A stretch of 21,909 nt of DNA, taken from the IMG/VR virus record IMGVR_UViG_3300020406_000031, positions 1-21,909 of that record. One strand, given 5' to 3'. Made by a program: the position numbers and the translations under genes. Below the pieces are notes generated by a model. That model was not told the DNA's origin, made no database searches, and saw only the letters and a program-made list of their open reading frames with translations. Positions 1 through 8,241 of the stretch are shown here, in pieces (positions within the stretch are counted from its first letter, which is position 1; each line of letters starts with the position of its first letter). The stretch is from a virus.

Positions 1-2
1 AT

Positions 3-1748
3 CTGGACTTCAATGACAATATCCCGACTAGACGAAAACAAGAGGCACATATGAAAGTACCTAAGGACGCGAAGGCTCAATTAGAACGATTACTTGGCAG
101 ATTCATAAGGCATATTCCGGACTCCCCCGAGTATCATAACAGGCTTATCGAAGAACTGGAGATCATTCTCAAACTTCGCTTTGTCGATTACTTCCTCACA
201 ATTTGCGATGTACTGACGCTAACCGACGACATAACACACATGACTCGCGGTTCAGCAGGGTCTAGTCTCGTCTGTTACCTATTGGGTATTACAGACGTTG
301 ATCCCATAAGATGGCAAATACCGGTTGCACGTTTCCTAAATCCTTTGAGAGACGATTTACCAGATGTGGACATAGACTTTCCGCACTGGCAACAGACTGC
401 TGTTATGCAACGGATATTTGATAAATGGCCCGGGTATAGCGCAAGAATTAGCAACTATGTTACCTACAAGGAGCGCGGTGCTCGCAGAGAAGCGGCACGC
501 CGTCTTGGCGCATCTGGTAAACTCCCTCGCAATTTCAAGTATGAAGATTTAGATATAGACAAGGAAGAAGCAATGCGAATCGAAAGAAAACTTATAGGCA
601 AAAAGAAGGCAATATCAAAACACTGCGGAGGCGTACTTGTGTTTAAACACAAACTACCCAAGAGTCTAGTAAACGCAGACAACCAGATACTACTGGACAA
701 GAACGAAGTTGAGGACTTGGAACATCTTAAAATAGATATCCTTGCTAACCGAGGACTCAGTCAACTACTGGAGATAGATCCGGAGACTCCACTAGAAGCA
801 TATCCGGAACAGGATTACGAAACAGAACAGTTACTATGCAGTGGTAACGTTATTGGTGTAACACAAGCAGAGTCGCCAGCAATGCGCAGACTATTTCGTG
901 CTATACAACCTAAGAGCAAATCAGACTGTGTATTTGCTACTGCACTTATACGCCCTGTTGCAACAACGGGCAGACAGAAAGCCGCGTTCTTTCAGGACTG
1001 GACAGAACAACGTTTAGAGGATACTATTGTGTATGAAGATGATGCTATCCGTAAAATAGCAAAACTAATTGACTGTGATATGTATGAAGCGGACATGTAT
1101 CGTCGTGCCTTTGCAAAACGTGACGAAGAACGTGTTATGCAGTTTATGGAACGCATGGGCGACAGTGAACGCAAAGAAGAGATCATCAACGAACTATATG
1201 GACTGGGTAACTTCGGATTGTGCAGGGCACACGCCGTAAATCTTGGAAGACTGATCTGGGCACTTGCATATCAGAAAGCACACAATCCTAAGGAGTTCTG
1301 GCGTGCCGCACTGAAACACTGCCAGGGAAGTTGGCGCCGCTGGGTACACAAGACAGAAGCAAAACTTGCTGGCTGGGACTTGCGTGAACTAGGATATCCA
1401 AATGGCATAACAGAGTCACCACAAACACAATACAAACGTTATGGCTACTGGACACAACCGGAGTTCATGCCCAATATGTTTGTGCAGGAGACCTGGGGCG
1501 ATAGAGTAAATTTTGCAGGATTAGTTGCTAATGGTCGTGTATTCCGAGGAGCAGAGGGTAAGTATATTACGTTTGTTACACTGGGTATAAACAATGGTGA
1601 ATATGTTGATGTAACTATCAAACGTCCATTTAGTTACAGGGATCATGATGTAGTTGTGGGATCAGGACGTGTGCGTTATAACAACGGCAGCCAGTATATT
1701 GATTGTGTAGATGCACAGGGTTATAGACTAGAGAAGTATGTAAACTAG
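3..1748 (+). CDS. dnaE: DnaE-type (family C) DNA polymerase III alpha subunit, 5'-partial
   Basis: Replicative DNA polymerase of the bacterial Pol III alpha type. The reading frame is open through the left edge, so the ATG at 51 is internal and the gene is cut by the window; a PHP domain and first palm part would lie outside. Numbering from that ATG, I see RGSAGSSLV (66-74, DnaE RGSGAGSLV), ITDVDP (80-85), FLNP and PDVDIDF with D107 and D109 matching E. coli D401 and D403. KHCGGVLVF (190-198) follows, then KIDIL with D229 matching D555. A fingers motif like YGFNKSHA reads FGLCRAHAV. An OB-like segment (about 490-540) ends the protein. About 190 residues follow the fingers, so it is shorter than cellular DnaE. 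No exonuclease domain is visible here. It is the only gene apart from 7870-8241 on the plus strand. It probably replaces T4 gp43; no family B polymerase is in the window. Confidence 0.9.
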   Translation: MDFNDNIPTRRKQEAHMKVPKDAKAQLERLLGRFIRHIPDSPEYHNRLIEELEIILKLRFVDYFLTICDVLTLTDDITHMTRGSAGSSLVCYLLGITDVDPIRWQIPVARFLNPLRDDLPDVDIDFPHWQQTAVMQRIFDKWPGYSARISNYVTYKERGARREAARRLGASGKLPRNFKYEDLDIDKEEAMRIERKLIGKKKAISKHCGGVLVFKHKLPKSLVNADNQILLDKNEVEDLEHLKIDILANRGLSQLLEIDPETPLEAYPEQDYETEQLLCSGNVIGVTQAESPAMRRLFRAIQPKSKSDCVFATALIRPVATTGRQKAAFFQDWTEQRLEDTIVYEDDAIRKIAKLIDCDMYEADMYRRAFAKRDEERVMQFMERMGDSERKEEIINELYGLGNFGLCRAHAVNLGRLIWALAYQKAHNPKEFWRAALKHCQGSWRRWVHKTEAKLAGWDLRELGYPNGITESPQTQYKRYGYWTQPEFMPNMFVQETWGDRVNFAGLVANGRVFRGAEGKYITFVTLGINNGEYVDVTIKRPFSYRDHDVVVGSGRVRYNNGSQYIDCVDAQGYRLEKYVN

Positions 1749-3271
1749 TAGGGCCTATAAGCATCTAAATCAGGAATATAGTCCACCATCATAATATTTC
1801 TTGCACTATCCATAATGTCGTTCCATTTAAAAAACTTCTCTACTTTGTCTGGTTCAGTCTTATAGTGTTTGTAGTGTTCCAGCAATCCGTCTATGCCTGA
1901 TTTGCAGTCTTTGCCATCACTGTAGTACAGTTTAGTCTCCTGTGTTAGTCTTAAACTTTCTTTGACTTCTTCAATCATTGGACTAATAAACGCACTGTGT
2001 AGGTCCACAAAGTTGTACTGTAAATATAAATTTTCCTGAGGAAATTCTCTACTGGCAAACTTAAAGAATTCGTGTGTCCTGTGTATCCCCCAGATAGTGG
2101 GCACATGGTTCCAAGTAAACTGATGTCCTTCCTGTTTTATTCTGTGGCAATTTTCTACTATGCTATCCCAGTTACTACGCCAACGTATGTAGTTGTTTAC
2201 TATTCCATATCCATCACAACTAACACTGAAATGTAACTGTGTAAAATGTTTTGCAAGATCCCAAAACTGTTCACTAAAAAAGTTTGCATTGGTTCCTATA
2301 GTAAGTCCGAAATCCGTGTGTCCTGTATCAATACACTTGCGCATAAACTGATAAGTTTCCTTCATTACAGTGGGTTCACCACCATTAAGATATACTAGGT
2401 GTTTGTGAGTAAGTGTTTTTACATCTATAGTATTAAGTTTGTTACTATATTCATAATTGTCTCTCCAGTACTGTTGATCAGTCACAAGATCTGGATTTTC
2501 CTCAAATTCTTTTTTAAGCAAATGACTGTATAGCGGAGTACACATGCGACACATTAAATTACACTTATTACTGGAGCGTATTTCATAGTAATATGGATTA
2601 TCTATCTGCTCAAGATCCTTGACATTGCGTATACCCAGTTGTGCTATAAAATCAAGACTGTCATGCACCCTATAACTGTCCATGCCGTAGTCTTCATATT
2701 CGTAACAAGTTGAACAATTTTCAGGCATGCGTTCACCACGCAACATACGCTGTCTTATGTCCACATATTCTGGATGTGTTCGCCAGTTTTCAATTGTGCC
2801 TACGTCAGCGATCTTAGTTTTTGTTCTAGCACATAATATATTATTGCCGCCGTCATCATTGTAATTGATCCATGGATATATACAAAAACTTTTATTTGTT
2901 TTGAAGAAGTTCATCCATTCAGTATATATTTGAATATTTTTATTGTCCTTGTACTGAACATTAGTTCCCCAGTAATTACTATTACGTTCAACTTCCTGGC
3001 ATATTTTAAGACTGGATAGAAATAGTTTTTTACTTGTCCATTCTTCTAGTGGTTGATCAAGCAGAATTACCTTATCAAACTGTTTTGCAACATTGATAAG
3101 ATATCCACTACTTGCGTCTGCTATGCTACTATGATAATAACCTGACTGGTCAACATTACTGTCCTCAGTAATTAAACCTAAATTTTTACTAGAGTTTTTC
3201 CTTGCGAGATTTTCTGTTCTTGAATCTGTATCCAGAGTATTATTACCAATTACTAATACACGTTCATTCAC
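1745..3271 (-). CDS. Radical SAM protein with cysteine-rich N-terminal extension (twitch/SPASM-like)
   Basis: A 508-residue radical S-adenosylmethionine enzyme; substrate unknown. The core shows CNLMCRMC (C237, C241, C244; a CX3CX2C cluster motif) and GGEP at 297-300 for SAM binding. Before the core are C130, C147, C186 and C189 in a pattern recalling SPASM/twitch auxiliary-cluster sites, here N-terminal to the barrel. Residues 1-120 are a separate domain I do not recognise. The start is GTG inside the helicase stop region (GTGAATGA overlap). Its 3' end meets the plus-strand polymerase head on, sharing a CTAG palindrome. Similar proteins are, as I recall, common in T4-like marine phages. Ferredoxin and SufE genes in the same phage could supply electrons and clusters, which is inference. 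Confidence 0.85.
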   Translation of the reverse strand: MNERVLVIGNNTLDTDSRTENLARKNSSKNLGLITEDSNVDQSGYYHSSIADASSGYLINVAKQFDKVILLDQPLEEWTSKKLFLSSLKICQEVERNSNYWGTNVQYKDNKNIQIYTEWMNFFKTNKSFCIYPWINYNDDGGNNILCARTKTKIADVGTIENWRTHPEYVDIRQRMLRGERMPENCSTCYEYEDYGMDSYRVHDSLDFIAQLGIRNVKDLEQIDNPYYYEIRSSNKCNLMCRMCTPLYSHLLKKEFEENPDLVTDQQYWRDNYEYSNKLNTIDVKTLTHKHLVYLNGGEPTVMKETYQFMRKCIDTGHTDFGLTIGTNANFFSEQFWDLAKHFTQLHFSVSCDGYGIVNNYIRWRSNWDSIVENCHRIKQEGHQFTWNHVPTIWGIHRTHEFFKFASREFPQENLYLQYNFVDLHSAFISPMIEEVKESLRLTQETKLYYSDGKDCKSGIDGLLEHYKHYKTEPDKVEKFFKWNDIMDSARNIMMVDYIPDLDAYRPY

Positions 3272-4658
3272 TCTTTAATCCTGCTAACATATCCTTTAGT
3301 TTACTGCTCTGTACACTAGCAGTAATTTTGCCTGCTTCCTCATCTGGTGCTTCAACTATGCCGCTGTCTTTGTTTTTAAGTTGATCATATATACTTGAAC
3401 TTTGCTTCTTAAATTGTTTATATTCTTCATCATCACCTAAATCTCGAATGCGTAAACTTTCAACATCAAACTCAAGATCAATCTTTTGTCCAACACCTGA
3501 ACTGCTTCTAGTTTTCATAAGTTGCAATTGATAGCGTCCACGTTCACGCATAGCACGACTTGTAAAGATTCCAAACACATTGTCTGCTGTATTAATTTTA
3601 CTAAGTCCGCCAGCAATATGCGAATGATCAAACTCGATCTCATCCACTGCGCCTCTATTAAGTTGCGATGCTGTTACAAAAACACAGTTCAGTTCTTTTG
3701 CTAGATTGCGTAGTTCTTCACTAACGTACTTATCTTTAACAAACAAATCACTAGGACTTACTCTTGCACTTACAGGCATAAGCAAATCTAGATAGTCTAT
3801 CAGTAGGAAGTCCAGGTTCCAACCATTTTTAATCTGTAGTTCCTTAAGATATGCACGAACATCATTAACGTTGCTCTGTGCTGGCATGTATTTAATCTGC
3901 AGATTACCAGCCTTCTTGCCTGTCATACGCACTTTCATTTCAACAGTGTCAAGATCCTTGAATATTTCTTTTGTACTTACATTAGTTAGCATGCTGTCAA
4001 TACGCATAGCACTTAGTCCTTCACTAAGTTCAAGCGTTAGATATACACCATTCAATCCACTTGTTACCCAGTTTACTGCTAGATTCTGCATGAACAAACT
4101 CTTGCCACTGCCACTTCCACCAGCAAAAATATTAAGTTCGCCTTTGTTCATACCGCCAAACAGTTTACGATCCATAGCGGGCCAGCCTGTTGTAATCTGT
4201 CCATTGTTGTCCTTTAGTGCCATCAATCTTGCACGAGGATCTTCAAAGTAGTCTGTGCCCATGTCCTTTGTTAAACTGATCTGCACAGCGTCTTTAATTA
4301 GTTTTTCTACAGGATCATATGTGCCTTTCTCCAGTAGATCTGCTGCTTTAAGTATCGCACGTTCTAGTTCTTGCCGCTTTGTAAAGCCTTCAAATTCATC
4401 AAGGAACCAGTCATTGTGTTGTTCTGTAATGTCCGGAACAGGCTTTAGTTCAACACCTGTTACTGCCTGCACTTGTTCATATGTGGGCAGTGTTTTGTGA
4501 TCATCGCTGTGTGTTTTTATAAACTCCGCTGTGTCTCGGAGACTCCTGTCAAAGTTTTCTACATTGTATATATTTTGCACACGAACATAGTTCTGTGCAT
4601 CATTCATCATCATTTCTAAAAACAGTTTTTGTAAATCTGCTGTGTATTCTTTACTCAT
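3264..4658 (-). CDS. gp41: DnaB-family replicative helicase, T4 gp41-like
   Basis: Hexameric 5'-3' replicative helicase that unwinds the fork ahead of the polymerase and works with the gp61-like primase two genes upstream. The 464-residue protein has an N-terminal helical domain, then a RecA-like core with Walker A GGSGSGKS (about 180-187) and Walker B LLIDYLDLL (D288). A conserved region with SQLNRG and HIAGG lies further on. The length fits gp41 of T4-like phages. I chose the ATG at 4658 because it forms an ATGAGTAA overlap with the preceding stop; a GTG 21 bases upstream is possible. It overlaps the radical SAM start by 8 bases, so the two are probably translationally coupled. Confidence 0.9.
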   Translation of the reverse strand: MSKEYTADLQKLFLEMMMNDAQNYVRVQNIYNVENFDRSLRDTAEFIKTHSDDHKTLPTYEQVQAVTGVELKPVPDITEQHNDWFLDEFEGFTKRQELERAILKAADLLEKGTYDPVEKLIKDAVQISLTKDMGTDYFEDPRARLMALKDNNGQITTGWPAMDRKLFGGMNKGELNIFAGGSGSGKSLFMQNLAVNWVTSGLNGVYLTLELSEGLSAMRIDSMLTNVSTKEIFKDLDTVEMKVRMTGKKAGNLQIKYMPAQSNVNDVRAYLKELQIKNGWNLDFLLIDYLDLLMPVSARVSPSDLFVKDKYVSEELRNLAKELNCVFVTASQLNRGAVDEIEFDHSHIAGGLSKINTADNVFGIFTSRAMRERGRYQLQLMKTRSSSGVGQKIDLEFDVESLRIRDLGDDEEYKQFKKQSSSIYDQLKNKDSGIVEAPDEEAGKITASVQSSKLKDMLAGLKSE

Positions 4659-5490
4659 AATATTGTTTAAGTCCTTCACTATCTGGAAATGTATTTAATC
4701 CCCAGCATTTTAATTGCACACCCTGTTGGCGTAAATGATACTGTATCATTGCTTCATGCACAACGTCGCCCGCTAGTTTACTAGGTTTTTCACGTTTATA
4801 TTTTACATAATTATTCCAGTCTTGCCAAATTTTTTCCTGACCATTACTCCAGTGTTCACACATGGATTTGAATTTAGTTTCATTTGTAATTTTGCATCCT
4901 GTGTATTCCGTTATAATTCTCACACTGCGTTCAAAGTCACTGAATATATCCGTAATTGTGTCTAAACACAACATGTCTAATCTATCCGCTGTTTCCCATT
5001 GTGTAGTCATTTCAGGCAAGTACCAATCCATAAGATACATACTAATATACTCTCTTAGTTCCCAGCGTTCTAGTTCACCAGTATTTTTCCATTGACTACT
5101 ATTTTGTTTTGGCAAAAACCAATCAGGATAGTCCGGTACTTTCTGTAGTGTTATTATACTAAATTCACTACTAATATTGTTACTAGGACCTATATATATT
5201 TGCTTCCCGGGTTGACTGTTGCAATATTCTAATACTTCCTTGCCTTTCATATCAATCATGGGTACATTGGGTGTGAACACATTATCAGGATACTCTACAT
5301 AATCATGTGCAAGTAGTCCTGCTTTAGTTTTTGGATGCCACTGTTTATTGAAAGCATGACTGGTTACTGCACTACTAGTTGTGTCAAAACCCCCCTCTAC
5401 TGGCTTGCAATCCAAGTTTGTACAACTACGCAATATGTGCTCTATAGTACTAGCACCACCGCCCACTTGAAAGTTAAGCCATATGTTCAC
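4651..5490 (-). CDS. Uncharacterised protein, possibly sulfotransferase-like
   Basis: A 279-residue protein between primase and helicase that I cannot assign firmly. The N-terminus is a hydrophobic strand followed by a glycine-rich turn (IWLNFQVGGGAST, residues 3-15). This recalls the 5'-phosphosulfate loop at the start of sulfotransferase-fold enzymes, but a canonical Walker A lysine is absent. The rest is rich in Trp and Tyr and looks soluble. The start is GTG in a GTGA overlap with the primase stop. A good AAGGAG lies 9 bases upstream, inside a potential hairpin (5502-5520). If it is a sulfotransferase it would modify a small molecule or glycan. The family call is a guess from the N-terminal pattern only. 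Confidence 0.6.
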   Translation of the reverse strand: MNIWLNFQVGGGASTIEHILRSCTNLDCKPVEGGFDTTSSAVTSHAFNKQWHPKTKAGLLAHDYVEYPDNVFTPNVPMIDMKGKEVLEYCNSQPGKQIYIGPSNNISSEFSIITLQKVPDYPDWFLPKQNSSQWKNTGELERWELREYISMYLMDWYLPEMTTQWETADRLDMLCLDTITDIFSDFERSVRIITEYTGCKITNETKFKSMCEHWSNGQEKIWQDWNNYVKYKREKPSKLAGDVVHEAMIQYHLRQQGVQLKCWGLNTFPDSEGLKQYYE

Positions 5491-6443
5491 CAGCGTTTTC
5501 TCCTTAAATTTATTTTAAGGCTGCTGGTTTCTCGTGCATCCACAATACTTTTAAGTGTAAATAGTTTTCCATAGCGTATAACTGCATCATTAACATCCTT
5601 AACATCAGGTTCCCAGTCAGGAAAACTAACACTCCAACCATATTCTAGTGCATCATTAATAAGTTTTTGTCCTGCTATATCTCTGTCTGGCACTAGTATT
5701 ACTTCTCTGGCCAGTGTATCTATAATCTGTGCTTGTGTTTCACTGCACTGATTGCTTAGTATGCCTACACCACCTATACACATTGCGTCAAATAATCCTT
5801 CAGTTACTACTACAAACCTAGCATTAGGCAACTGATTATCAATCCCATAACAGTAGCCATTATCATGACTAGTAAAATATTTGGGTCTTCCGGCATCGTC
5901 TATACTCCTTGCGCTAAAACCTATTGTACGCCTTCCCCATTTAAAAGGAACAATTACACGCTTCCACATACCTGCAGGTTGACTGTTACTGTACATAAGT
6001 TTATCCACAGGGATACAACGCCTTAGTGCATATTCACGAATGTTGTCCGGAAGTTCTGATGTTGCTCCTTCAGGCAAAGGCCTACTCTTAAATTCTATTT
6101 TAAATTTTTCTTCTTCAACGTCTTCTACAACCACTGTTTCCTTAATGCGTAGTGCTTCTATGTTTAACATCTGGCGTGTATTTTCATCCACACCTAACCA
6201 GGTTAACAGTTTACGCATTTTGAAACTAATGTGTCTGCCAGGTTGCCAGCCTGTTTTAAAGTTGCAGTTAAAACAGTGATAACTCACTGCATCACCATTT
6301 GTAATGATACCGCCTCTGCTTCGCTTGTCCTGACTTTCACCATTATGATGACAGCATACAGCGTTGAACGAAATCCAGCCATTGGTAGTTCGTTTTTGCT
6401 TGCCGGGCAAACTATCTAATACTGCTTGTTGTATACCATTCAT
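5487..6443 (-). CDS. gp61: DNA primase, T4 gp61-like
   Basis: Primase that makes RNA primers for lagging-strand synthesis with the gp41-like helicase. The 318-residue protein starts with a CHC2-type zinc-binding region (C30, H33, C57, C60). A TOPRIM domain follows with VVTEGLFDA (E215) and the DRD motif (D253, D255), which bind catalytic metals. The length matches T4 gp61 (about 340). The ATG at 6443 directly follows the TAG of the upstream SGNH gene, and the 3' end overlaps the next gene by 4 bases, so it is part of a continuous operon. All expected key residues are present. Confidence 0.88.
   Translation of the reverse strand: MNGIQQAVLDSLPGKQKRTTNGWISFNAVCCHHNGESQDKRSRGGIITNGDAVSYHCFNCNFKTGWQPGRHISFKMRKLLTWLGVDENTRQMLNIEALRIKETVVVEDVEEEKFKIEFKSRPLPEGATSELPDNIREYALRRCIPVDKLMYSNSQPAGMWKRVIVPFKWGRRTIGFSARSIDDAGRPKYFTSHDNGYCYGIDNQLPNARFVVVTEGLFDAMCIGGVGILSNQCSETQAQIIDTLAREVILVPDRDIAGQKLINDALEYGWSVSFPDWEPDVKDVNDAVIRYGKLFTLKSIVDARETSSLKINLRRKRW
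5502..5520 (-). promoter_or_regulatory. Hairpin covering the ribosome-binding site of the 4651-5490 gene
   Basis: On the minus strand a perfect 7-bp inverted repeat, CCTTAAA and TTTAAGG, encloses a 5-base loop. The 3' arm holds the AAGG half of the AAGGAG Shine-Dalgarno sequence for the GTG start at 5490. Folding would hide the site unless ribosomes finishing the primase gene open it. The stem is A/U-rich and weak, so this is a hypothesis of translational coupling. Confidence 0.35.
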
Positions 6444-7094
6444 CTATAGTATTATACGCTCTTTTGCAAAAAGATGCAACCGTTTTGCAAAGTATTTGTG
6501 GCCCTGTTCGTTTGGATGTCCGTCATTTGCAAATAGTATTTTACTATTGTCATCCTGTTCAGCACGTTTTAACATGCTGTCCATTGTATAACCGTCCGCA
6601 TAATAGTTTTCATATACTGTAGTTTTGTGTTGTCCAAGGGCATTGAATTGTAGTATAGTTATATTATAGTTTTTGCAAACACTATTAACAAATAGTTTTG
6701 CATTTTCCGTAAACATGTTATGACTTTGAGGACGATTGCCAGTTCTCATTACCCATTCTTTTGCGCTCTGTGTCCAGCCATGTTTCCTGTCAACAAATCC
6801 ATTGTGAGTCCAGTGATCATCGTACCAGCTCATTCTTTCAGGACTTGTCCAGCCTACACAAATTATAATCTGTTCTTCTGGATCAAGCCTGTTGCGTATA
6901 TAATCTGCCACTTGATGTTGGATAGCATGATTACTGTTTGCAGGTTCAGCAAGGTTGTCAAATTTACAATTGAATAATTTTGCTAGTTGTCCTAACCAAC
7001 AGTGTTCATTACGATATGCTGTCCAGTGTGTATCGTCAGGTGCAATAAGTTCACTTCCGTATGTGAAACTACAACCGAATCCTACTAGTTTCAC
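6444..7094 (-). CDS. SGNH/GDSL-like hydrolase protein 1
   Basis: A 216-residue protein with SGNH-hydrolase features: block I GCSFTYG (7-13, nucleophile S9), a GWTSPER stretch in the place of block III, and DGHPN near 191-195 for the catalytic His region. The usual Asp-x-x-His spacing is one residue shorter here, so catalysis is not certain. SGNH enzymes remove or add acyl groups on sugars, lipids or peptidoglycan. GTG start in a GTGA overlap with the structural gene upstream. It is one of three such proteins in the window, with 10971-11633 and 14821-15465. The target may be a host or virion glycan, which is inference. Confidence 0.72.
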   Translation of the reverse strand: MKLVGFGCSFTYGSELIAPDDTHWTAYRNEHCWLGQLAKLFNCKFDNLAEPANSNHAIQHQVADYIRNRLDPEEQIIICVGWTSPERMSWYDDHWTHNGFVDRKHGWTQSAKEWVMRTGNRPQSHNMFTENAKLFVNSVCKNYNITILQFNALGQHKTTVYENYYADGYTMDSMLKRAEQDDNSKILFANDGHPNEQGHKYFAKRLHLFAKERIIL

Positions 7095-7771
7095 GGTCTA
7101 TATAATACTTCGCTTAGTGTCCCTGTAGTAGTTGCACGAACAAAACGCACTGCACTGAATACACCAGTAAAGTTTATAAAGTCATTGTCTTCCTGTGCAG
7201 TATATGTTTTGCTTGTAATGTCTGTAAAATCAGCATTTTGAATACTATTACTTGGATTAATCGAGCCCTGTATGGTTAGTGTGCCTGTAAATGCACTGCT
7301 GAAATAAATCTGCGCTGTGTGTTGTGCAGTATTGCGATTGATATATGGTTTGATAGATATATTACTGCCAGTATCACCACTTGTAAATGTTTCACTGGTG
7401 CTATCAACAAACGTTGGATAAACTCCTTCATCTATTTCGAGGACACCATTAGCACTGTAATTATCGTCTGCATATGCAGGTGTAGTTCTATCCTCTCCGT
7501 TAGTTACTTTTAGTCCATAACTAAAGAACTTACTGTCCAAGTTTAGCAAATCTGCTTCACTAATTAATGCTTCAAATATACCTCGTCTAGGATCAATAGG
7601 TGTTAGAGAACGTTCCAAAAACGCTACATTGTTTTCCTTGTCCAGAATTACAATGTTTGCTGTATGATCTGTCATACTTACTCGCTTCTGATCACGATTT
7701 TTAAATTCAATACGGATAAAATTATCTATTCCGCGATATACTTTAATGTTTGGTGTGTAAAACATACTCAT
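7091..7771 (-). CDS. Virion structural protein (tail/neck-type, cyanophage-like)
   Basis: Probable structural protein, 226 residues from the chosen start. The N-terminal part (NIKVYRGIDN near residues 6-15) resembles, from memory, beta-rich structural proteins of T4-like cyanophages that begin with a KVYRG element. The rest is rich in Thr, Ser and Asn with short beta-strand-like segments, as in tail or fibre-associated domains. The frame stays open upstream to a GTG at 7876 with an ATG at 7846. I prefer the ATG at 7771 (GGAG 11 bases upstream, or the next ATG at 7765), because a late-promoter-like box at 7851-7858 would start RNA downstream of both other starts. Late control fits a structural role. 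Confidence 0.65.
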   Translation of the reverse strand: MSMFYTPNIKVYRGIDNFIRIEFKNRDQKRVSMTDHTANIVILDKENNVAFLERSLTPIDPRRGIFEALISEADLLNLDSKFFSYGLKVTNGEDRTTPAYADDNYSANGVLEIDEGVYPTFVDSTSETFTSGDTGSNISIKPYINRNTAQHTAQIYFSSAFTGTLTIQGSINPSNSIQNADFTDITSKTYTAQEDNDFINFTGVFSAVRFVRATTTGTLSEVLYRP

Positions 7772-7820
7772 AATATTATTTACTCCAGTATCAGTTACAA
7801 CTGCAGTGTGCCTTTGTGCA

Positions 7821-7828
7821 TATAAATA
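7821..7828 (+). promoter_or_regulatory. T4-type late promoter box (TATAAATA), plus strand
   Basis: An exact TATAAATA, the T4-family late promoter consensus read by the gp55-type sigma factor with sliding clamp. It lies 41 bases upstream of the plus-strand ATG at 7870. RNA would start near 7834 and give a leader of about 36 bases. It is in the only divergent region of the window. Confidence 0.5.
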
Positions 7829-7850
7829 TCCAGTAATAACAGTCATACTG

Positions 7851-7858
7851 TATTTATC
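7851..7858 (-). promoter_or_regulatory. Late-promoter-like box (GATAAATA), minus strand
   Basis: GATAAATA on the minus strand differs from the T4 late consensus in one base. It would start RNA near 7845 and give a leader of about 74 bases to the ATG at 7771 of the structural gene. It faces away from the plus-strand TATAAATA 23 bases to its left, so the two transcripts would overlap at their 5' ends. Confidence 0.35.
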
Positions 7859-7869
7859 GTAAGAGTAAA

Positions 7870-8241
7870 ATGCCACCGTTAGCGGAAGAAATATTTGAAA
7901 AGTATCCTTTTCTAAGTTTGGTTACCTATGGTGGTCAAGAATATGTCGGGATAGTACAAAATCAGGACGACACTGTACTCAGCATGTATGATTATAGTAG
8001 ACTGCCTGTCGAACTAAAAGAGACTTTTCTTGCACTGGGGGATACGTGGTGGTGGGAAAGCAACAGAATGATTCCTATCAACCTTTTTTTGAAAAAAGAC
8101 TTTAATACGTTTGCAAGTTTTTTAATTACATTTAATATTAGAGACACACAAGTAGTGCGAGGACCCAGTGTTAGCATTGCAGATCTTGCAAAGAAACGCA
8201 GTAAACGTAGAAATATTCAATTGGTTAAAAAAGTAAAATAA
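7870..8241 (+). CDS. Conserved T4-like phage protein of unknown function
   Basis: A 123-residue protein with strongly protein-like sequence (EIFEKYPFLS, YGGQEYVGIVQN, WWWESNRMIPIN) and a basic C-terminus (KKRSKRRN). I recall small proteins of this pattern as conserved in T4-like marine phages with no known function. The central segment could form a small beta barrel and the basic tail could bind nucleic acid; both are inference. It is the only plus-strand gene inside a 20-kb minus-strand block. It has a TATAAATA box 41 bases upstream, a weak TAAGAG ribosome-binding site, and a 25-base convergent overlap with the DUF3307-like gene. Confidence 0.8.
   Translation: MPPLAEEIFEKYPFLSLVTYGGQEYVGIVQNQDDTVLSMYDYSRLPVELKETFLALGDTWWWESNRMIPINLFLKKDFNTFASFLITFNIRDTQVVRGPSVSIADLAKKRSKRRNIQLVKKVK

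Noticed and set aside
51-53. ATG at 51 as the true start of the polymerase
   Set aside because: The frame is open from position 3 and the protein would begin in the middle of the conserved DnaE palm region, so the gene continues past the left edge.
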